Below are positions 17,815-25,816 of a DNA stretch of 64,000 nt, one piece after another. The first letter of the stretch is position 1. The number at the start of each line of letters is the position of its first letter. The stretch covers positions 410,598-474,597 of the forward strand of contig NZ_JANINP010000002.1 in NCBI RefSeq assembly GCF_024508665.1, read 5' to 3'. The notes under the pieces were generated by a model. It was not told the origin of the DNA. It made no database searches and was given only the letters and a program-made list of their open reading frames with translations. Source of the DNA: Sphingomonas sp. Lineage in GTDB: Bacteria > Pseudomonadota > Alphaproteobacteria > Sphingomonadales > Sphingomonadaceae. A program made the position numbers and the translations under genes.

Positions 17815-18792
17815 TCAGCGGGTGCGTTCGTAGATTTCCAGCCGGTCGATGCCCAACATCCGCGCGTCGCGCAACCGCCAGCGGCAATGCGCATCCGCCA
17901 GATGGGCAAGCCCGATGTCGCCCAGCGCCGGCCGCCCGCCGCCGATCAGGATCGGCGCGCGATAGAGCAACAGCCGATCGACCAGGTCGGCGGCAAGAAA
18001 AGCCGAGGCCGCGCCGGCGCCGCCTTCGACCAGGACATGGTCGATCCGGTCCAGCCCGGCGATCGCCGCGGGCGAGTCGACCCATTCCCAATGCTCATGG
18101 TCGCCGCGATGGCGAGTCATCAACAAGCGCCGCGGGCTATGCTGTTCGAGACCGCCGAGCCGGACGTCGAGCCGCGGCGTATCGGCTTCGGCGGTGCCGC
18201 GTCCGACCAGGATCGCTTCGTGCCGCGCCCGCTCGAGATGCGCATGCGCCCGCGCCGCGTCGCCGGTGATCCATTTCGATTCGCCGTCGGCGCGCGCGAT
18301 GCAGCCGTCGAGCGAGGTGGCGAGCTTGAGGGTGACGTGCGGCCGTCCGGATTCGCGGCGCGTCAGGAACCCAGCCATCGAGCGACGCGCCTCCTCGGCC
18401 ATCACGCCTTCGGTCACCGTAATCCCGGCTGAGCGCAATCGCGCGATTCCCTGGCCATCGGTGCGCGGATCGGGGTCGCCGAGCGCGATCACCACATGCC
18501 CGACCTCCGCGGCGACCAAGAGATCGCTGCACGCCGGCCCGCGCGGCGAATCGTGCGCGCAGGGTTCGAGCGTAACGTAGGCGGTTGCGCCGCGCGCCAT
18601 CTCGCCGGCCAGCTCCAGCGCCATCGCCTCCGCATGCGGCCGCCCGCCGGGCTGGGTCCAGCCGCGCCCGACGACGCGCCCGTCACGCACGATCACGCAG
18701 CCGACATTGGGATTGGGCGCTGTGCGCCCGCGGCCGCGCTCCGAAAGCGCCAGCGCCGCCGCCATGAAACGCGGGTCGGGACTCAGAGCCAA
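17815..18792 (-). CDS. ribD: Bifunctional riboflavin biosynthesis deaminase/reductase RibD
   Basis: This 325-residue protein carries out the deamination and reduction steps after GTP cyclohydrolase. The N-terminal deaminase domain has the zinc motif HAEAMAL and PCAH...GPACSDLL (two Cys ligands). The C-terminal reductase has VTLKLATSLDGCIA, SKWITGDAARAHAH and VLVEGGAGAASAF. I start it at TTG 18792 because the family's conserved opening (D-x-RFMxxAL) precedes the first ATG (18765). This start overlaps the end of the upstream membrane protein gene by 10 bases. The start codon is therefore weak and uncertain. Confidence 0.93.
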   Translation of the reverse strand: MALSPDPRFMAAALALSERGRGRTAPNPNVGCVIVRDGRVVGRGWTQPGGRPHAEAMALELAGEMARGATAYVTLEPCAHDSPRGPACSDLLVAAEVGHVVIALGDPDPRTDGQGIARLRSAGITVTEGVMAEEARRSMAGFLTRRESGRPHVTLKLATSLDGCIARADGESKWITGDAARAHAHLERARHEAILVGRGTAEADTPRLDVRLGGLEQHSPRRLLMTRHRGDHEHWEWVDSPAAIAGLDRIDHVLVEGGAGAASAFLAADLVDRLLLYRAPILIGGGRPALGDIGLAHLADAHCRWRLRDARMLGIDRLEIYERTR

Positions 18793-19133
18793 GGCGACAG
18801 CTTGTCGTTCAGGCGCTTGAACGCGGCTTTGCGCTCGTCATCCTCTTTCTTCTGCTTGGCGTCCTCGATCCGCTTCTTTTCGCCGTCGATCTTCTGCTGC
18901 GCGATGATCTCGGCATCGGTGCGGTCGGCGCGCCACGATTGGACGTAGATGATGGTCGGCCGCTGCCACTCGCGCTGAACCGTCGAACCTGCGGCGAAGC
19001 CTCCGACGATGACGATGCACGCCATCAGCGAGCCGAACAGGAACAGGATCTCGTATTTCTTGCGCGTGCCGAGATAGCGGCGCAGGTCGAGCAACGCGCG
19101 AAACGGATTAAAACGGCCGAGGAAATTTCCCAT
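18783..19133 (-). CDS. Small single-span membrane protein at the head of the rib operon
   Basis: This 116-residue protein is of unknown function. Residues 1-28 are basic, one membrane helix follows at about 29-52 (ILFLFGSLMACIVIVGGFAA), and the C-terminal half (75-110) is a highly charged helix rich in Lys, Glu and Asp (KKRIEDAKQKKEDDERKA) that should form a coiled coil. The start is ATG 19133. It overlaps ribD by 10 bases, so it belongs to the same transcript. I do not recognise a family. The position may only reflect operon history rather than a role in flavin synthesis. Confidence 0.75.
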   Translation of the reverse strand: MGNFLGRFNPFRALLDLRRYLGTRKKYEILFLFGSLMACIVIVGGFAAGSTVQREWQRPTIIYVQSWRADRTDAEIIAQQKIDGEKKRIEDAKQKKEDDERKAAFKRLNDKLSPWL

Positions 19134-19186
19134 CGAGCCAAGATAGGCGCGGGATGGCGAACAGGCCAGCCCCGCGCCCGTAACGG

Positions 19187-19858
19187 TCATTGCTCGTTGA
19201 GCACGAAGCGCAGGCTCATCGTCTTCCATTGCTCGATCGGCACGCCATCCTGGGTCGCCGGCTTGAACCGCCATTTGCCCAGCGCCTGGCGCTGCGCCGC
19301 GGCGAAGAACGCGTCCGAAGCCGCCGACACCTTCTCGACCTGCTTCACCCGGCCGTCGGTGCCGACCAGCACGCGGAGCACGACGCGGCCGCTATTGCCC
19401 GCGCGCTGTTCCTCGGGCGGATACGGCGGCTGGAGCAGGTTCTGGTAGCGGGGATCGATGAACGCATCGACCATGACCGGCTTGGCGATCACGACCGGCG
19501 TGAGCACGGGGCCGGGATCGGGCGCCTTGCCAACGGTTGGTTCGGTCAGCGGCGGCGGCGGTGTCTCGGTCGTTGCAAACGTGTCCGTCGGTATCACTGG
19601 GACGGGCGGATGGGGTGGAGTATAGACCAGCTCAACCGGCGCGTCGGTCTTAGGCTGCGGCTTGGGATCAGGCGGAGGTGGCGGCTGATCGGGTGGAACA
19701 GGATAGGCTTCCAAGATTGTCGTCTTGGGAATGACGTTGGTGATTTGCAGCCCCATCACCAACGCCGCGATGGGGCCCACGGTCAGTCCCAATGCCAGCG
19801 CCATGCTGCCCGGCTTGAACGCCGGGCCTGCGCCATAACGGTCGCCATAAGTCGCCAT
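19187..19858 (-). CDS. TonB family energy-transducing protein
   Basis: This 223-residue periplasm-spanning protein is likely to couple ExbB/ExbD proton motive force to outer membrane TonB receptors. It has an N-terminal membrane helix at about residues 18-42, a long Pro-rich linker (60-130, repeated PPPPP and KPQPK) and a C-terminal TonB domain (IDPRYQNLLQPPYPPEEQRA, then SGRVVLRVLVGTDGRVKQVE and ALGKWRFKPA). The start is ATG 19858 after AAAGGAGAG; the upstream in-frame extension is unlikely. No exbB or exbD lies nearby. The upstream spacer holds two TTGTATC copies that might be promoter parts. Confidence 0.9.
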   Translation of the reverse strand: MATYGDRYGAGPAFKPGSMALALGLTVGPIAALVMGLQITNVIPKTTILEAYPVPPDQPPPPPDPKPQPKTDAPVELVYTPPHPPVPVIPTDTFATTETPPPPLTEPTVGKAPDPGPVLTPVVIAKPVMVDAFIDPRYQNLLQPPYPPEEQRAGNSGRVVLRVLVGTDGRVKQVEKVSAASDAFFAAAQRQALGKWRFKPATQDGVPIEQWKTMSLRFVLNEQ

Positions 19859-19939
19859 ATCGTCTCTCCTTTCACGGTCTCGGATGCCGCGACTCGGATA
19901 CGATACAACATCACATACCGTGATACAAGATATCATCGA

Positions 19940-21262
19940 TCAGCCGGACGATAGGCGCTCCAGCGCGCGGTCGCGGCCGATCAGCGGCAGCAAGGCAGCC
20001 ATGTCGGGGCCGTGATCCATGCCAGTCAGCGCGCGGCGCAGCGGCAGGAACAACGGTTTGCCCTTGCGGCCGGTTGCGTCCTTGAGCGCATTGGTCAGCG
20101 CGTGCCAGGGATCGCCGGTCCAGTCGATCTCGCCGGCAATGCGATGGGCGCTGGCCAGGAAATCGCGATCCTCGGGATCGGCGGTGGCAGAGATCGGCCC
20201 CTCTACCACGTGCCACCAATCGGCGGCGCCGGCGATGGTCGTCAAATTGGGCCGGATCGCGTCCCAGGCAGCGCGGTCCATCCCGGCGGGCAGGCGATCA
20301 GCGACGGCGGCGAAGTCGAGTTGATGGACGATCCGCGCGTTGAGCTGAGCAAGTTCGCCTTCGTCGAATCGCGCGGGCGCTCGGCCGAAGCGCGAAAAAT
20401 CGAACGCGGCGACCAACGGCGCGGAATCGACGAACGGCTCGACCGGATCGCTGGTGCCGATCCGTGCGAGCAAGGCGACGATCGCCTGCGGCTCGATGCC
20501 CTCCTCGCGGAAATGCTCGACGCCGAGCGAACCGAGCCGCTTCGACAATTTGCCTTCGGTCCCCGTCAGCAGCGCGGCGTGCGCGAAGGTGGGCAACGGC
20601 GCGCTCATCGCGGCGAACATCTGCAGCTGCAGCGCGGTGTTGGAGACATGGTCCTCGCCGCGGACGACATGGCTGATGCCCATGTCGACATCGTCGATGA
20701 CGGACGGCAGCATATAGAGCCACGACCCGTCGGCACGGCGGATGACGGGATCACTCATCGTCGCGGCGTCGAAATGCTGGGGACCGCGAATCAGATCGTG
20801 CCATTCGATCGCGCCCGGATCGAGCTTGAAGCGCCAATGCGGGCGCACGCCCTCTGCCTCCAGCTTGGCGCGCTCGGCATCGCTCAGCGAGAGCGCGGCG
20901 CGGTCATAGACCGGCGGCAGACCGCGCCCGAGCAGGATCTTGCGCTTGAGCTCGAGTTCCTGCTGCGTTTCGTAGGCCGGATAGATCTTCCCCGCCGCAC
21001 GCAGATCGTCGAAACGGCGTTCGTAGAGCGCGAACCGCTCCGACTGACGCTCCTCGCCGTCAGGCGTCAGGCCGAGCCAGGCGAGGTCGGCGCGGATCGA
21101 CTCGACATAACGCTCCTCGCTGCGCTCAACATCGGTATCGTCGATGCGGAGCACGAACCGGCCGCCGGTCGACCGCGCGAACAGCCAGTTGAGGATCGCG
21201 GTGCGGATATTGCCGATATGGAGATTGCCGGTCGGGCTCGGGGCGAAACGGGTGACGGTCAT
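19940..21262 (-). CDS. gltX: Glutamyl-tRNA synthetase
   Basis: This 440-residue class I synthetase charges tRNA with Glu (or Glu onto tRNA-Gln in organisms using the amidotransferase route). The HIGH-type motif reads HIGN in RFAPSPTGNLHIGN (residues 5-18). The KMSKS-type loop is KLSKR in TGTEGKLSKRLGSLG. FRFKLDPG-like and VIRGEDH-like segments are present. It is slightly shorter than the standard enzyme of about 470 residues. Many alphaproteobacteria have two copies of gltX, and which one this is cannot be decided here. It is monocistronic as far as can be seen. Confidence 0.94.
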   Translation of the reverse strand: MTVTRFAPSPTGNLHIGNIRTAILNWLFARSTGGRFVLRIDDTDVERSEERYVESIRADLAWLGLTPDGEERQSERFALYERRFDDLRAAGKIYPAYETQQELELKRKILLGRGLPPVYDRAALSLSDAERAKLEAEGVRPHWRFKLDPGAIEWHDLIRGPQHFDAATMSDPVIRRADGSWLYMLPSVIDDVDMGISHVVRGEDHVSNTALQLQMFAAMSAPLPTFAHAALLTGTEGKLSKRLGSLGVEHFREEGIEPQAIVALLARIGTSDPVEPFVDSAPLVAAFDFSRFGRAPARFDEGELAQLNARIVHQLDFAAVADRLPAGMDRAAWDAIRPNLTTIAGAADWWHVVEGPISATADPEDRDFLASAHRIAGEIDWTGDPWHALTNALKDATGRKGKPLFLPLRRALTGMDHGPDMAALLPLIGRDRALERLSSG

Positions 21263-21370
21263 GCCCGCGACTTAGGGCGAGTAAGAGTAAGCGGCAATGC
21301 GCCTGCGGGGCCGCGGATGTTTCCGCGGCATCGCCCGCTTCCGGCGCGGCGCTATCCCCTCGCTTGGTCG

Positions 21371-21832
21371 TCAATCATAGCGGGCGCTGACATCCTGCTT
21401 GATGCCGTGAAGCCGAACCACCCGGCGCCCGACGCAGACCGGTGCCGCGATGAGGCGCATCCATTTCGACGGCCCGGTCACCGGCCTGATTTCGGCATCG
21501 AGCGTGAAGCCGCGCCGGTGTTTGATGGCATAAGCTCGCAGCCTTTCCATCGCGCTGCGCGATGGTTCTGCGTAGAGAGCGACGATCTCGTTTCGCGCCA
21601 GGACCGCGCCGCGCGGCAGGCCGAAAAGGTCGAACACCCCGTCGGTCCAACTCAGCGCATCGTCCTCTAGATCGCAGTCCCACAAGCCGATGCCATGCGC
21701 CGCCAACAGCCCCGGATGACACTCGCTTACCGAGAGCGCCTCACTCGGCGCGTCCAACAGACGGCCGAGATCCAGATGCCTGTGTTGCTCGAACAGGGGC
21801 CAGCTATGGGTCAGGGGCGAAACATAGCTCAC
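21371..21832 (-). CDS. PAS-fold protein, small
   Basis: This 153-residue protein contains one probable PAS domain: GIGLWDCDLEDDALSWTDGVFDLFGLPRGAVLA (residues 48-80) followed by DAEIRPVTGPSKWMRLIAAPV and VVRLHGIKQDVSAR, a typical PAS core plus PAC-like end. It has no kinase, cyclase or output domain, so it could be a stand-alone sensor or a truncated remnant of a larger signalling protein. The start is GTG 21832, with GGAG about 10 bases upstream. Its neighbours give no clue to its role. Confidence 0.65.
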   Translation of the reverse strand: MSYVSPLTHSWPLFEQHRHLDLGRLLDAPSEALSVSECHPGLLAAHGIGLWDCDLEDDALSWTDGVFDLFGLPRGAVLARNEIVALYAEPSRSAMERLRAYAIKHRRGFTLDAEIRPVTGPSKWMRLIAAPVCVGRRVVRLHGIKQDVSARYD

Positions 21833-22042
21833 TCTCGTCGCGCTCCGTTGCGGCAGGCCAGGATCGGCCCTGTCGATAGTCCTCCATGGTCCTGAAAAAT
21901 GTGTTCAATCTGTTTCGGCAACTTACTCAAAACGGCAATTCGCTTGCCGGCCTCGCCCACCGGCGAGCGGATGCCGGCGAGGAGGGCGGATTGTACGGCA
22001 AGCGCATCTCGGAGGGCGGTCCACCCGTAACCGAACCACGCG

Positions 22043-22627
22043 CTAGGCTTTGCGGCGGAAAAGCAGCCACAGCGCCGAAAGGGAGAAATAGAAGGCACCG
22101 AACGCCGCATATCCGGCGACGTCGCGAATACTGGGCACGCCGTTTCCGAACGATCGGCTGATAAAGAACGCGCCGGCCAGGGTTGACTGCGCTCCGCTCA
22201 GTATCATCGTCCATTGGGCGCCAAACGCCTTCCACCGCCGCACGCCGGTGGCGAGTTGCATGAGGCCGGCGAGAATGGCCCAGGCACCGAAAACGCCCAG
22301 CACGGCATTCATATTCGCGCTCGCCGCCGCGACGGCCACGGCGGCCAGCCCGCTGACTGCGACGTTGAGCGTCTGGGGAAGATTCCGCGCCGCTCCGCCG
22401 TTGCGGGAAATGTCGAAGAGATTGGCGACGGCATCCCAGGCCGGATAGGCGATGAGCAGGGCGGTGGCCGCCAGCGATGTCTTTCCGACGGTGAAGGCCG
22501 CCACTACCCAGGCGGCCGCGACTGCGGCTCGAATGAAATAATAGTTCCGCAGCACGTCACTGCCGGACAGCGAGCGGCCCGCCCTGCGCATTACCCCCTC
22601 TTGCTCGACGCTCTCGTACATCATCAT
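22043..22627 (-). CDS. HdeD/DUF308-like multi-span membrane protein
   Basis: This 194-residue protein has about six hydrophobic segments (roughly residues 30-50, 52-72, 88-106, 110-128, 140-160 and 165-188), resembling HdeD/DUF308 acid-stress membrane proteins. The similarity is in layout and is modest in sequence. The start is ATG 22627, five bases after GGAG. It is divergent from a TetR repressor gene, and the shared 97-base spacer has two operator-like palindromes, so it is probably the main target of that repressor. Confidence 0.7.
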   Translation of the reverse strand: MMMYESVEQEGVMRRAGRSLSGSDVLRNYYFIRAAVAAAWVVAAFTVGKTSLAATALLIAYPAWDAVANLFDISRNGGAARNLPQTLNVAVSGLAAVAVAAASANMNAVLGVFGAWAILAGLMQLATGVRRWKAFGAQWTMILSGAQSTLAGAFFISRSFGNGVPSIRDVAGYAAFGAFYFSLSALWLLFRRKA

Positions 22628-22637
22628 GATTCTCCAT

Positions 22638-22655
22638 CTACCAATTAGTAGGTAG
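22638..22655. promoter_or_regulatory. TetR operator copy 1 (CTACCaATTAGTAGGTAG)
   Basis: This 18-base inverted repeat has CTACC/GGTAG arms (five of six arm bases pair) and starts 10 bases upstream of the membrane protein ATG. It closely resembles copy 2 at 22699. It is the probable binding site of the divergent TetR protein. Confidence 0.65.
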
Positions 22656-22698
22656 GCATGGCCAGTACGCTGTTGCCGATCGCTGCGCAAGTGCTTAT

Positions 22699-22716
22699 CT
22701 ACCTATTGGAAGGTAG
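22699..22716. promoter_or_regulatory. TetR operator copy 2 (CTACCTATTGGAAGGTAG)
   Basis: This 18-base inverted repeat has perfect 6-base arms CTACCT/AGGTAG, eight bases before the tetR ATG. It can block both tetR transcription and ribosome access. Copies 1 and 2 are spaced 61 bases apart, compatible with control of both divergent promoters. Confidence 0.7.
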
Positions 22717-22724
22717 GAATCGAA

Positions 22725-23303
22725 ATGACGGGATCGACGGCACTACGAATTCTCGACGAAGGCCGGCAATTGATCATGAAGCGCGGCTATAACGGCTTCA
22801 GCTATGCCGACATCGCAGCCGCGATCGGCATCCGGAAGGCGAGCATCCATCACCATTTCCCGGGCAAGAACGACCTCGTCACCGCCGTCGTCGAGCAATC
22901 CCGTGCGATCATTCGTTCGCAGGTCGAGTTGCTGGCCCAAGCCGAGCCGGACGCCCTCGAACAGCTGCGCGCTTATGCCGGATATTGGGAGCGGTGCATT
23001 GCCGACGACAGCGCCCCATTCTGCATTGCCGCGATGCTCGCCGCCGAATTGCCAAGCCTGCCGGAGGACGTCGCCGACGCCGTCAAGGCGCACTTCGTCG
23101 AGCTGTCGGCATGGCTTGCCCATATCCTCGCGCTCGGCATTCGCCAGGGGAGCGTGGTACTGGTCGGATCGCCGGAAGATGAGGCCGAGGCCTTCATGTC
23201 CGCGATCTATGGGGCGATGCTGTCGGCGCGAGCTTTTGAGGATCCGAGTCGATTCGTTTCGATCACCGAGACGTTGCTTTCGCGCGTGGCTCGGCTTCAC
23301 TGA
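22725..23303 (+). CDS. TetR/AcrR family transcriptional repressor
   Basis: This 192-residue regulator has an N-terminal TetR HTH (GYNGFSYADIAAAIGIRKASIHHHFPGKNDL as a region, residues about 20-50, with recognition helix KASIHHHFPGK). The helical ligand-binding domain has a YWERCIADDSAPFC stretch resembling the TetR_C group found in YcdC/TetR-type regulators of efflux or oxidoreductase genes. The start is ATG 22725. It is divergent from the HdeD-like gene and flanked by its probable operators. The inducer is unknown. Confidence 0.92.
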   Translation: MTGSTALRILDEGRQLIMKRGYNGFSYADIAAAIGIRKASIHHHFPGKNDLVTAVVEQSRAIIRSQVELLAQAEPDALEQLRAYAGYWERCIADDSAPFCIAAMLAAELPSLPEDVADAVKAHFVELSAWLAHILALGIRQGSVVLVGSPEDEAEAFMSAIYGAMLSARAFEDPSRFVSITETLLSRVARLH

Positions 23304-23355
23304 ACAAGGTTCACGTCGCGGCAAAGCCGCCCCGCCGGCCGGGGCTCGGCCGCTC

Positions 23356-23380
23356 GCGATTTAACCTTCGGCTAAATCGC
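23356..23380. terminator. Hairpin at the convergent tetR/rlmE junction
   Basis: GCGATTTA-(9)-TAAATCGC is a perfect 8-base stem covering the rlmE stop codon. It may terminate transcription from either side; no T-run follows. Confidence 0.4.
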
Positions 23381-24041
23381 TGCCTCGCCCTTTGAACCCC
23401 TGCGCCACGACGAACCATTCGACCGAGCCCTTGCGGCTCGACGGCGGCTTGGCGTGCTTTACCGTCGCGAAATTGCGCTTCATTTCGGCGACCAGCGCCG
23501 AATCGGCACCACCGGCGAAGACCTTCGAGACGAAGGTGCCGCCGGGCTTGAGCACGTCGATCGCGAAGGCCAAGGCGGTTTCGACCAGCGCCATCGTCCG
23601 CAACGCATCGGTCTGCGGATGGCCGACCGTGTTCGCTGCCATGTCGGAGATCACCAGGTCGGGCGCGCCACCCAATTCCTCGATCAGCCGTCCGGGCGCG
23701 GCATCGTCCATGAAATCCATCTGCAGGATGGTGACGCCCTCGATCGGATCGACCGGCAACAGGTCGATGCCGACGATCGCGGCCTTCGGCACCTTGCGCC
23801 GGATCACTTGCGACCAGCCGCCCGGCGCGAGCCCCAGGTCGACCACGCGGCTCGCACCCTTCAGGAATCCGAACTTCTCGTCGAGCTCGAGCAACTTGTA
23901 CGCCGCGCGGCTGCGATAGCCCTCGGCCTTGGCGCGCTTGACGTACGGGTCGTTCAACTGCCGCTCGAGCCAACGCGTCGATTGCGGAGTGCGATTGCGC
24001 GAAGTGCGCACGCGGGTGTGGCCGCCGCCGCCGCCCCTCAT
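23361..24041 (-). CDS. rlmE: 23S rRNA 2'-O-methyltransferase RlmE (FtsJ/RrmJ)
   Basis: This 226-residue SAM-dependent enzyme methylates the 2'-OH of U2552 of 23S rRNA. Motifs: YRSRAAYKLLELDEKF, the SAM loop VVDLGLAPGGWSQV, DLVISDMAANTVGHPQTD and GGTFVSKVF, consistent with the K-D-K-E catalytic set. A Gly/Arg-rich N-terminus (RGGGGGHTRVRTSRNR) precedes it. The start, ATG 24041, overlaps the ppx stop as ATGA, and AAAGG precedes it. The ppx-rlmE pairing is common in alphaproteobacteria. Confidence 0.95.
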   Translation of the reverse strand: MRGGGGGHTRVRTSRNRTPQSTRWLERQLNDPYVKRAKAEGYRSRAAYKLLELDEKFGFLKGASRVVDLGLAPGGWSQVIRRKVPKAAIVGIDLLPVDPIEGVTILQMDFMDDAAPGRLIEELGGAPDLVISDMAANTVGHPQTDALRTMALVETALAFAIDVLKPGGTFVSKVFAGGADSALVAEMKRNFATVKHAKPPSSRKGSVEWFVVAQGFKGRGSDLAEG

Positions 24042-25090
24042 GGCCTTTGCGCGCCCATCAGGCGGCGCAATATGCCCTCGCGGATGCCGCGGTCGGCGAC
24101 GCCCAGCCGCTCCGCCGGCCACAGGTCGAGGATCGATTCGAGGATCGCACAGCCCGCCACGACCAGGTCGGCACGCTCGCCGCCGATGCACGGGAAGCGC
24201 GACCGCTCGGCCACCGACATGCTCGACAATTCGGCCGAGATGCGGCGCATCGATTCGGTCGGGACGATCAGCCCATCGACCTTGGCGCGGTCATAATGGT
24301 CGAGTTCGAGGAACACGCTGGCCAAAGTGGTGACGGTACCGCTGGTGCCGAGCAGCCGCGGCGCCTTCAAATTGGCCGGCACGCGCTTGGCGAAGGCGGC
24401 GAAGCTCTCCGTCGCGAGCGCCCGCATCCGCGCGTAGGATTCGCCCAGCGCCTCGGCGGTGTCGCCGCCGCCGGCATGTTCGGTCAGCGACACCACGCCC
24501 CAGCGCGCCGAATGCCAGTCGAGCACGCGCGGATGATCGCCCGACAGGTCGATCAGCACCAATTCGGTCGATCCGCCGCCAATGTCGAAGATCAGCGCCG
24601 GCCCGTCGCCCGGTTCCATCAGCGCGTGGCAGCCGAGTACCGCCAGCCGCGCCTCTTCCTCGGGCGAGATGATGTCGAGCCGGATTCCGGTCTCGCGATA
24701 GGCGCGCTCGATGAATTCGGCGCCGTTGGCGGCCTGGCGGCACGCCTCGGTCGCTACCGAGCGCGCGACGAGGACGTTGCGGCGGCGCAGCTTGTCGGCG
24801 CAGATCCTCAAGGCGGCGATGGTGCGGTCGATAGCGGCGTCGGACAGCCGCCCGCTCGAGGCGAGCCCCTCGCCCAGCCGCACGATGCGCGAAAAGGCGT
24901 CGACCACGGCAAAGCCGTTACCCTGCGGTCGCGCGATCAGCAGGCGGCAATTATTGGTGCCGAGATCGAGCGCGGCGTAATGCGGCGCATCGCCCCAGCG
25001 CTTGGTCGGGATGCGGGCCGGACGGGCGGCGGGCTTGCCCTTAGGGACTGCGCGCTGCCGGTGCGGCATATTGGCGGGAACGTCCCCCAT
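24038..25090 (-). CDS. ppx: Ppx/GppA family phosphatase (exopolyphosphatase-like)
   Basis: This 350-residue actin/HSP70-fold phosphatase hydrolyses polyphosphate or pppGpp. Phosphate loops: ALDLGTNNCRLLIA (residues about 40-53) and IFDIGGGSTELVLID (about 166-180); also LLGTSGTVTTLA. It lacks the extra C-terminal HD-type region of long Ppx enzymes, so it corresponds to the short form. The first 30 residues are basic and Pro-rich. The start is ATG 25090. It is coupled to rlmE by ATGA. Whether polyphosphate or pppGpp is the substrate cannot be told. Confidence 0.9.
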   Translation of the reverse strand: MGDVPANMPHRQRAVPKGKPAARPARIPTKRWGDAPHYAALDLGTNNCRLLIARPQGNGFAVVDAFSRIVRLGEGLASSGRLSDAAIDRTIAALRICADKLRRRNVLVARSVATEACRQAANGAEFIERAYRETGIRLDIISPEEEARLAVLGCHALMEPGDGPALIFDIGGGSTELVLIDLSGDHPRVLDWHSARWGVVSLTEHAGGGDTAEALGESYARMRALATESFAAFAKRVPANLKAPRLLGTSGTVTTLASVFLELDHYDRAKVDGLIVPTESMRRISAELSSMSVAERSRFPCIGGERADLVVAGCAILESILDLWPAERLGVADRGIREGILRRLMGAQRP

Positions 25091-25261
25091 GCCGTCGTAA
25101 CTCTTATATTCTCGCGGTCCGGCCCATAGCCCTCCGCTGCTTGACGCCGAGCCTAACCGAACTGGCGCGATGCGACAAGCGAGCCGCCGCGCCGGGCGAT
25201 CCGGCCCGTCTCCGCAAGGCCTTGACCGGTCGCGCCAGCCCGCCTAGAGCCCGCCGCCTGT

Positions 25262-25335
25262 TGCCCCGTCGTCTAAAGGTAAGACTACGGACTCTGACTC
25301 CGTCAATTGAGGTTCGAATCCTCACGGGGCATCCA
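25262..25335 (+). tRNA. tRNA-Gln (anticodon CTG)
   Basis: The acceptor stem TGCCCCG pairs with CGGGGCA, giving the U1-A72 pair typical of tRNA-Gln. The D arm (GTCTAAAGGTAAGAC), anticodon stem ACGGA/TCCGT with loop CTCTGAC (anticodon CTG, reads CAG) and T arm GAGGTTCGAATCCTC are complete, and CCA is encoded. Confidence 0.95.
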
Positions 25336-25564
25336 GATTCTCCGCCACCGTTATAATCACTTAGCGCGGACTTCGGCGGACAGAGGCTGCGAATTCCTGT
25401 TGCTGGGCGTTGCACTTGCGCCGCCAAGTTCAGCCATTTCCGAAGTGTCGACGGCGATTCCACGCGATACTCCGCACGGCGGTCGCGGCTCTGATGATCG
25501 CAGGTCGGCTGACTTTGCGGAAGGGTACCGCCGACAGGCCAGTCGGACCTGGGTTACCAATGAG
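25336..25564. other. Spacer between the two tRNA genes: no gene seen
   Basis: The open frames here (for example minus strand 25357-25560) lack ribosome sites and have atypical composition. No promoter or repeat was recognised. Confidence 0.5.
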
Positions 25565-25654
25565 TGGCGGAGACGGAGGGATTCGAACCCTCGATACGGT
25601 TTCCCGTATGACGCTTTAGCAAAGCGTTGGTTTCAGCCACTCACCCACGTCTCC
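25565..25654 (-). tRNA. tRNA-Ser (anticodon GCT)
   Basis: The acceptor GGAGACG pairs with CGTCTCC. The D arm begins GTGGGTGAGTGGCTGAAACC, the anticodon stem ACGCT/AGCGT encloses loop TTGCTAA (anticodon GCT, reads AGC/AGU), and a long variable arm (CATACGGGAAACCGTAT) marks the class II tRNA. T arm GAGGGTTCGAATCCCTC; CCA is encoded at 25567-25565. Confidence 0.96.
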
Positions 25655-25816
25655 GGCTGCGGCAGAATGCGGGCCTATAGCGGGCGTCCCCTAGGTGATC
25701 AACCGGGGGTTTCGACTCGGTCGGGCGCGGAATAGACTCGGATCGCCGCTGCGTTCATTGCGGGGCAATCTTGGCCGGGCTTAGCGTGCGGCATGTATGG
25801 GTTGGGGTCGGGGGCG

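Noticed and set aside
15415..19140. FMN riboswitch for the rib operon
   Set aside because: No RFN-type conserved blocks were seen upstream of the membrane protein gene, ribD, ribE or ribB; the palindrome at 17133 is the only clear candidate control site.
25104..25560. Minus-strand ORFs around the tRNA-Gln gene (119 and 67 residues)
   Set aside because: They overlap the tRNA or lack ribosome sites and have Arg/Ser-rich composition typical of shadow frames.
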